DNA of 64,000 nucleotides from Lutraria lutraria (taxonomy: Eukaryota > Mollusca > Bivalvia > Venerida > Mactridae), in NCBI GenBank assembly GCA_964023205.1, contig OZ026847.1, positions 3,904,819 to 3,968,818 of the forward strand. The letters are read 5' to 3'. Of this stretch, positions 62,811-64,000 are shown one piece after another (position 1 is the stretch's first letter; each line of letters opens with the position of its first letter). The notes under the pieces were generated by a model. The model did no database searches, was not told the DNA's origin, and saw nothing but the letters and a program-made list of their open reading frames with translations. A program made the position numbers and the translations under genes.

Positions 62811-63409
62811 TTATGGTGACCATGAGCAAACAGCACATGTCAACTCTCTTCCGTCCACATATGGTGGACATTTTAGTGATCCACAGACCCCTTCCACAAA
62901 ATAGAACAAAGCGCCATTTAGACTATCATGGCCTCCGACAAGTGCCTCCGGGTTACCATCCATACAAATGTAATCAGCAGCAGACTTGTGAGAATAATGG
63001 TCTGACATCAAGTATCCTGAATATTCTAACTTATAGTTGTTATAACACTCATTACGACCAGGTATCATCAAAACGTTGCTACGTTGTATCCTACATACTG
63101 CACATGGTACATCTTTATCAGCCAGACTTTTCCAATTCTCGTATGAATGCACTTCATATTCACCACCATATATTCTTGTTGCAGTTTGTGTACCATCTGT
63201 GTAGTTACCCCATAAAGGATCACTTGGTAAACATAATCTGTTTGCTCCAGATCCAGGATTCTGGTGCTCGCCACCTGCAGCGTATCCATGGTAAACTAAA
63301 TGTGCCTCATCTGGACATTCGGTGCGTCCCCACCTAACATAGCTTGAACTGATTGATTTCGTTTCCATTGGCAATCCGTTTTGTAACTTCGTCAGCGCTT
63401 CCTCTGAAT
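62811..63409 (-). CDS. Short-chain collagen C4-like protein, last exon (first exon outside window)
   Basis: This is the exon-2 equivalent of the intact gene, with acceptor TGTACATAG and first bases AT completing a split Asp codon, then SEEALTKLQNGLPMETKS. The cysteine-rich domain is complete (YVRWGRTEC, RLCLPSDPLWGNYT, PCAVCR, IPGRNECYNNY, YICMDGNPE, FVEGVCGSLKCPP, LTCAVCSWSP) with all ten Cys and a TAA stop. The first exon, encoding signal peptide and coiled coil, should lie beyond 64000 on the right. The intron start (63410 onward) shows the uninterrupted element 2 target at 63457-63461. It is most likely functional, but the 5' part is unseen. Confidence 0.85.
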
Positions 63410-63456
63410 CTATGTACAATACAATAAATATATAATAATGTAAACACATATCGACA

Positions 63457-63461
63457 GAGGC
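63457..63461. other. Empty target site paralogous to the element 2 insertion
   Basis: CGACAGAGGCTGTCAAAAAG is uninterrupted 48 bp into the intron of the sister gene. At the element 2 locus the same GAGGC is on both sides of the insertion. Confidence 0.88.
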
Positions 63462-63778
63462 TGTCAAAAAGGTAGTTTGAGAAAACAAGAGATATTAATG
63501 TTGTACAACGTTTTGGTGCATAACATAATATATATAAACAAAGCTTTGTAATATCGTTTATATGTGTATTAAAAGTTTACAAAGCGAATCGTTATAAGAT
63601 AAAGCTGCTAAAATGAAATGATGTTACACGTGAATATCTTTCTCAAATAATTAATGTATTCGATGAGTTATGTTGATTTTTCTTTCCATTTTTTCTAGAC
63701 GAATTTTAGTTATGGGTACGAGTTTATTCTTGTTGTACGTCGACGTCGATGTACACTCTGGTATGCTTATTTTTAAAT

Positions 63779-63920
63779 GGCAATGCAAAATCGCAACTTC
63801 TTGCGCGAAGCAGATTAGTGACAGTGCCCGAAATATTCCGAAATTAAGTGGCAATGCAAAATCGCAACTTCTTGCGCGAAGCAGATTAGTGACAGCGCCC
63901 GAAATATTCCGAAATATCCG
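63779..63920. repeat. 71-bp tandem repeat, two units
   Basis: GGCAATGCAAAATCGCAACT starts at 63779 and again at 63850. Each unit contains the palindromic TTGCGCGAA and GACAGYGCCCGAAATATTCC. The units differ at few positions, so the duplication is recent. The DNA is more GC- and CpG-rich than its surroundings. Confidence 0.9.
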
Positions 63921-64000
63921 CAATGGTCATCACGTGATATAAACAAAACAGAAATACAGCGAGGTCACGTGTTACTCACACCAACTAGTGTTAGCTTGAT

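Overview
The window looks like nuclear DNA of a bivalve mollusc. It is AT-rich and has split genes with GT-AG introns. It carries interspersed repeats of a kind I know from bivalve genomes, degenerate non-LTR retrotransposon pieces, a tRNA-derived SINE, and a tandem family of genes resembling mollusc 'short-chain collagen C4-like' secreted proteins. The organism call rests on recognition of these families, not on a search. There is no sign of operons, CRISPR arrays or prokaryotic genes.

Layout. (1) 1-20357 holds a tandem segmental duplication: 1-9518 recurs at 10839-20357, with one length difference that I saw, a C run of 12 versus 13. The unit is about 10.84 kb and its first copy is cut by the window edge. 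Each copy carries a minus-strand split gene with an N-terminal basic, AT-hook-like region and 3' exons resembling a transposase-derived metazoan family. The 1.3 kb left of copy 2 adds plus-strand exons of a divergent gene. (2) 20358-21880 and 47441-64000 hold four minus-strand copies of a C4-like gene: two broken (20.5-21.5 kb and 50.8-52.7 kb), one apparently intact (exon 1 at 60.8 kb, exon 2 at 54.3-54.9 kb), and one whose first exon lies beyond the window (62.8-63.4 kb). (3) 21883-47438 is a 25.6 kb insertion with inverted ends. It has about 400-bp terminal inverted repeats, subterminal short repeats, and two large arrays of a 78-80-bp satellite in opposite orientation (8.3 kb and 11.7 kb) around a 1.3 kb core. 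(4) 54916-60327 is a 5.4 kb insertion of the same design, with a different satellite and a dead LINE fragment in the core, inside the intron of the intact C4-like gene.

The main result is that these two insertions look like members of one foldback-type class. Both begin TGTARCAAC, end with its complement, and are flanked by 5-bp target duplications (ATCAT and GAGGC). For both, a paralogous uninterrupted site is present in the window (61154-61158 and 63457-63461), which fixes the boundaries without outside data. No transposase is visible in either, so they look non-autonomous. Both landed in the C4-like cluster, one about 356 bp upstream of a now broken copy and one 50 bp from a splice acceptor.
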